64,000 nucleotides of DNA from a bacterium A37T11 (GTDB taxonomy: Bacteria > Bacteroidota > Bacteroidia > Sphingobacteriales > Sphingobacteriaceae). Made by a program: the position numbers and the translations under genes. Below the pieces are notes generated by a model that was given only the letters and a program-made list of their open reading frames with translations, searched no databases and had not been told where the DNA came from. Positions 61,174 to 64,000 of this stretch are shown piece by piece (within the stretch, counting starts at the first letter, position 1; each line of letters starts with the position of its first letter). The stretch spans positions 1 to 64,000 of the forward strand of contig FOBR01000009.1 in the NCBI GenBank assembly GCA_900109895.1, read 5' to 3'.

Positions 61174-62214
61174 TTATTGTATAATTAATTTCCTGAATCC
61201 TCGTGTCATGGTGTCTGCAATAACCCCATTTTTATCCCGATAAATCAGGTATGCCTCCATATTTTTGTGATTTTCCATAAATGCAAGTGCATGCCCAGCA
61301 TCCATTCCCATCAGCACATTATCATAACCATCGGCAGTGATGGCGTCTTGAGCGTAAATCGTCGCGCTGATCATTCCGGTATCCATCGGATAACCAGTAA
61401 TGGGATTAATAAGATGTGAATAACGCTTTCCGTTCATTTCAGCATATTTGCGGTAATTGCCTGAGGTTGTAAGGGCACCATTATTCAGGCCTATTACATG
61501 GCGTATCACGGGAGTACTGTTTGCGGACTTGGCCGGACCTTCAATACCCACACTGAATGACTTACCCGTGGGTTTCGGTCCTTTTATCCGCAATTCGCCG
61601 CCAAGTTCTATCAAATAACACGTTATTCCTTTATCTGTTAATAATTCAGCAAGGACATCCACACTGTAACCTTGGGCAATTCCGTTTACGTCCAATTGCA
61701 AGCAGGGTTTGGATTTCTTAAGAACATATTTATCCAGATGCAAATACTGCATTCCGGTACAACCTAACAATTGGTGTATACGAACACTATCAGGCCCGGC
61801 AGCCGGATGCTTTACACCAAATCCCCATGCACTGACCAAAGGCCCTACTGTAATATCAAAAAGACCTTGCGAATCGCGGTTAATGGTAAACGAACGTTTG
61901 ATCACCTTAGAAAAATGTTCATCAATAATCAGTTCCCCTGGAGCCTGGTTAAATTGACTTATAAGTGACTGTGGTTTATAAATTGACATCGATTGATCCA
62001 ATACATTCAACACGCTGTCAACTTGGCCCCTTTTAACCAAGCTATCAAGCGCATAGTATTTAATTGTATAATTAGTTCCTTGCGCATATCCACTGATCTT
62101 ATAGGTATTTAAATGCTCACCTAAAGTAAAACTTGAGTTTAAAAACCCAACTAGGATTATTAATGACAAACCTAACCATTTTAGTTTCGCTCTAATCCAT
62201 TCTTCCACCATCAT
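61174..62214 (-). CDS. apbE: ApbE-family FAD:protein FMN transferase
   Basis: 346 aa. Extracytoplasmic enzyme that moves FMN from FAD onto Thr of a D-x-x-(S/T)-G-A-T motif. The N-terminal hydrophobic segment (about 14-32) targets it to the periplasm. Family motifs: G-Y-A-Q-G-T-N-Y, V-N-G-I-A-Q-G-Y-S-V-D, I-E-L-G-G-E-L-R, Y-S-H-L-I-N-P-I-T-G-Y-P and A-I-T-A-D-G-Y-D-N-V with metal-binding acidic residues. It lies 23 bp from the adjacent Gfo/Idh/MocA gene. No NqrC/RnfG gene is in this operon; the nearest motif-bearing protein is encoded at 49532-50653. Confidence 0.93.
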   Translation of the reverse strand: MMVEEWIRAKLKWLGLSLIILVGFLNSSFTLGEHLNTYKISGYAQGTNYTIKYYALDSLVKRGQVDSVLNVLDQSMSIYKPQSLISQFNQAPGELIIDEHFSKVIKRSFTINRDSQGLFDITVGPLVSAWGFGVKHPAAGPDSVRIHQLLGCTGMQYLHLDKYVLKKSKPCLQLDVNGIAQGYSVDVLAELLTDKGITCYLIELGGELRIKGPKPTGKSFSVGIEGPAKSANSTPVIRHVIGLNNGALTTSGNYRKYAEMNGKRYSHLINPITGYPMDTGMISATIYAQDAITADGYDNVLMGMDAGHALAFMENHKNMEAYLIYRDKNGVIADTMTRGFRKLIIQ

Positions 62215-62237
62215 AAATTTTTTATGTTTTCCTCTTA

Positions 62238-63554
62238 CTAAAGTACTTTCGTCTGCCCCGGTACAGCTACCGGATAAAGTCCATCAGTCCCCGGAAGTAT
62301 TTTTGGATCCGCATCCCAAGCATAGCGTTCAGGATGCAAGTCCACGTTTGAAGCCAATGCATCCTCCCATTTGATCACTTGCCCAGAATAAGTGGCAAGT
62401 CGCCCAATGATACCTGTCATCGTGCTTTTAGCGCCATACTCAGCGTTATCAAATTTATATTCACCTTTACTTACGGCATCATAAAATTCTATATGCTCTT
62501 GTTGGTAGGGATTAACATTTCCCTTTCCGGGATGATCATAAAGCACACCGCCCTTATGGTCCCATAGGGTGGCCTTATTAGACCCAGCTCCCAAATATAC
62601 ACGGCCTTTGGATCCCTGGAAACTTTCATCCACACGGTTAGATGTACCCTCAAAATGCCTGCATTGCGAATAGATGACCGCACCGTCGGCATACGTCAGT
62701 TCCACCGCATGATTATCATAAATCTCCCCATAATCTTTTCCAGTTCTCCACGCTCTGCTTCCCGTTCCCTGAATGGAAACCGGATAAGCATCCTTTATCC
62801 AGTTGGCAACGTCAATATTATGCACATGCTGCTCCACAATATGGTCACCACATAGCCAGTTGAAATAATACCAATTTCGCATCTGGTATTCCATTTCTGT
62901 TTGTTCGGGTTTTCGGGGCCTTACCCACACGCCACCACTGTTCCAATATACCTGCCCGGATACAATGTCGCCAATAGCCCCTTCCTGAATACGTTTTAGG
63001 GCTTCGCGATATGACGATTGATAGCGGCGCTGCAAACCCACCACCACATTCAATTTTTTACGTTTGGCTTCCTGCGCAGCCGCCAGCACCTTGCGTACAC
63101 CAGGAATATCAGTAGCTACCGGTTTTTCCATAAATATTTGCTTTCCCTGCTTAACGGCTTCCTCAAAATGGATGGGCCTGAAACCCGGCGGAGTTGCTAG
63201 GATAACCACATCGGCCAGTGGCATCGCCTTTAGGTAGGCATCAAAGCCAATAAATTTATGATCTTCCGGTATATCAACTTTGTCCGCATGGCGTTCCTTC
63301 AATTTGGTATAGCTTTCATCCAGCCGATCTTTAAAAGCATCCGCCATAGCTACAAACCGAATGTTAGCACCACTCGCCAGTGCATCAAAAGCTGCGCCTG
63401 TTCCCCGACCACCACAACCAATTAAAGCAACCTTAATCACATCATCTCCAGCAGCATAAGCACCAACAAGTGGAATATTACTTAACATAGCTCCTCCCGC
63501 AAGCATCACAGAGGTTTTTAGAAAATCCCTGCGTTGTTCATTTTTACTTTTCAT
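62238..63554 (-). CDS. Gfo/Idh/MocA family oxidoreductase, Tat-exported (second)
   Basis: 438 aa. Tat signal Q-R-R-D-F-L-K-T-S-V-M-L-A-G-G (about 7-21). NAD motif V-A-L-I-G-C-G-G-R-G-T-G (about 41-52), V-I-L-A-T-P-P-G-F-R-P, F-M-E-K-P-V-A-T-D (the E-K-P motif intact), and a late C-R-H-F-E-G-T-S. It differs clearly from the one at 54905 and is closer to the Bacteroidota glycosyl-hydrolase-like or keto-sugar group. Probably reduces or oxidises sugar C3 in the periplasm. Confidence 0.9.
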   Translation of the reverse strand: MKSKNEQRRDFLKTSVMLAGGAMLSNIPLVGAYAAGDDVIKVALIGCGGRGTGAAFDALASGANIRFVAMADAFKDRLDESYTKLKERHADKVDIPEDHKFIGFDAYLKAMPLADVVILATPPGFRPIHFEEAVKQGKQIFMEKPVATDIPGVRKVLAAAQEAKRKKLNVVVGLQRRYQSSYREALKRIQEGAIGDIVSGQVYWNSGGVWVRPRKPEQTEMEYQMRNWYYFNWLCGDHIVEQHVHNIDVANWIKDAYPVSIQGTGSRAWRTGKDYGEIYDNHAVELTYADGAVIYSQCRHFEGTSNRVDESFQGSKGRVYLGAGSNKATLWDHKGGVLYDHPGKGNVNPYQQEHIEFYDAVSKGEYKFDNAEYGAKSTMTGIIGRLATYSGQVIKWEDALASNVDLHPERYAWDADPKILPGTDGLYPVAVPGQTKVL

Positions 63555-63619
63555 AATTTTATTCTGTCAGATTTAATTAAATTTTTTTTTGTTTAGTAAA
63601 TGGTCTGTAAAAATCCATC

Positions 63620-64000
63620 TCAATAGTCTTCGATGGGCGGCTCATTATAATAAGCATTGATCTCTGCCCTTGACGGTAGTTTTACAGGTCTTACCAAGCG
63701 GATCCCGATGAAAGGAGCTTCAGGAAACCACCAGTTACTTTTAGGGATCTGGGGATCCATCTGTTTCCAGGCCGGATCAGAAGCTGATCTGGCTGCAGCT
63801 CTTAAGCTAGCCGCATCATCGGCATATGATCCTCCACGAATGCTGTGCGGATACAGCTTATCAGGAACTGCCACAGGATTATCGGCTGTTTTACCCGCAA
63901 ATTGCTGATAAAAATTAGGCAAATATTGGTCAAATGTCCATTCTGCTACATTACCATGCATATCATAAAGTCCCCAAGCATTCGGCTTTTTCTTCCCAAC
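63620..64000 (-). CDS. SUMF1/formylglycine-generating-enzyme family protein, C-terminal part (runs off the window)
   Basis: 127 codons are visible; the gene continues past the right edge. It reads P-N-A-W-G-L-Y-D-M-H-G-N-V-A-E-W-T, then S-I-R-G-G-S-Y near the middle and F-I-G-I-R-L-V-R, the standard end of the FGE-sulfatase/SUMF1 fold. In Bacteroidota such proteins are often GldJ/GldK-type or of unknown role and not true formylglycine-generating enzymes; the active-site Cys pair would be C-terminal and is not seen, so a lost-catalysis member is likely. Confidence 0.85.
   Translation of the reverse strand, partial: VGKKKPNAWGLYDMHGNVAEWTFDQYLPNFYQQFAGKTADNPVAVPDKLYPHSIRGGSYADDAASLRAAARSASDPAWKQMDPQIPKSNWWFPEAPFIGIRLVRPVKLPSRAEINAYYNEPPIEDY

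Noticed and set aside
63620-64000. Sulfatase-activating formylglycine-generating enzyme
   Set aside because: No sulfatase gene is in the window and the expected catalytic cysteines are not seen in the visible C-terminal part.

Overview
The window looks like chromosome of a Bacteroidota bacterium, most likely of the Sphingobacteriaceae (Pedobacter/Olivibacter-like). The basis is two SusC/SusD pairs each with its own ECF sigma factor and FecR anti-sigma factor, many TonB-dependent barrels with carboxypeptidase-regulatory-like N-termini, promoters of the TTTG / TAnnTTTG type, an almost complete lack of Shine-Dalgarno sequences, and a long-form phenylalanine hydroxylase. No rRNA, tRNA, CRISPR array, prophage or insertion sequence was seen. 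The species assignment is inference.

Layout. 1-0.9 kb: no intact gene, but a strongly degenerate 21-bp repeat keeps its phase for about 500 bp. 0.9-7.9 kb (minus): sigma - FecR - SusC - SusD locus closed by a strong terminator. 8-13 kb (plus): two tandem siderophore-type TonB receptors. 13-22.3 kb (minus): GH92 mannosidase, quinone oxidoreductase, large outer-membrane barrel, ferritin, a small conserved protein, UbiD-type decarboxylase. 22.4-26.7 kb: a 99-bp near-palindrome and an O-acylation module (two SGNH proteins and an MBOAT acyltransferase). 26.7-32.4 kb: riboflavin synthase, TolC-like protein plus ABC ATPase, MFS efflux pump, BamA/TamA-like barrel, small XRE regulator. 32.5-35.2 kb: VWA plus MoxR-type AAA pair. 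35.2-39.5 kb: a GC-rich block with an FtsX/MacB-type permease, a methyltransferase and a LysR regulator. 39.6-41.3 kb: a phenylalanine hydroxylase broken by a frameshift and a stop. 41.4-50.7 kb (plus): sigma - FecR - SusC - SusD - FAD oxidoreductase - FMN-binding-like/HEAT-like protein. 50.6-54.3 kb (minus): FrhB-like protein, polysaccharide pyruvyl transferase, flavin reductase, then C-terminal scraps of a fumarylacetoacetate-hydrolase-family gene and of 4-hydroxyphenylpyruvate dioxygenase. 54.3-64 kb (minus): an operon for periplasmic sugar oxidation (gluconate-dehydrogenase-type small subunit, two Gfo/Idh/MocA proteins, GMC oxidoreductase, two TIM-barrel isomerases, MFS permease, ApbE, start of a SUMF1 protein).

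How the genes work together. The two Sus loci and the sugar-oxidation operon import and process glycans. The latter matches the 3-keto-glycoside type of pathway, in which a GMC dehydrogenase oxidises a sugar and Gfo/Idh/MocA and TIM-barrel enzymes rework the product. ApbE in that operon and the D-x-x-T-G-A-T motif in the protein at 49.5-50.7 kb suggest covalently flavinylated extracytoplasmic electron carriers.

Most notable: (1) decay of phenylalanine/tyrosine catabolism, with a doubly broken phenylalanine hydroxylase and, 13 kb away, a deletion scar that joins the 3' ends of two divergent tyrosine-pathway genes next to an intact flavin reductase; (2) the phased 21-bp relic at the left edge; (3) the candidate flavinylated PUL-encoded protein; (4) the 99-bp near-palindrome; (5) repeated TGTYCGTTTT sites upstream of the FtsX-type permease.
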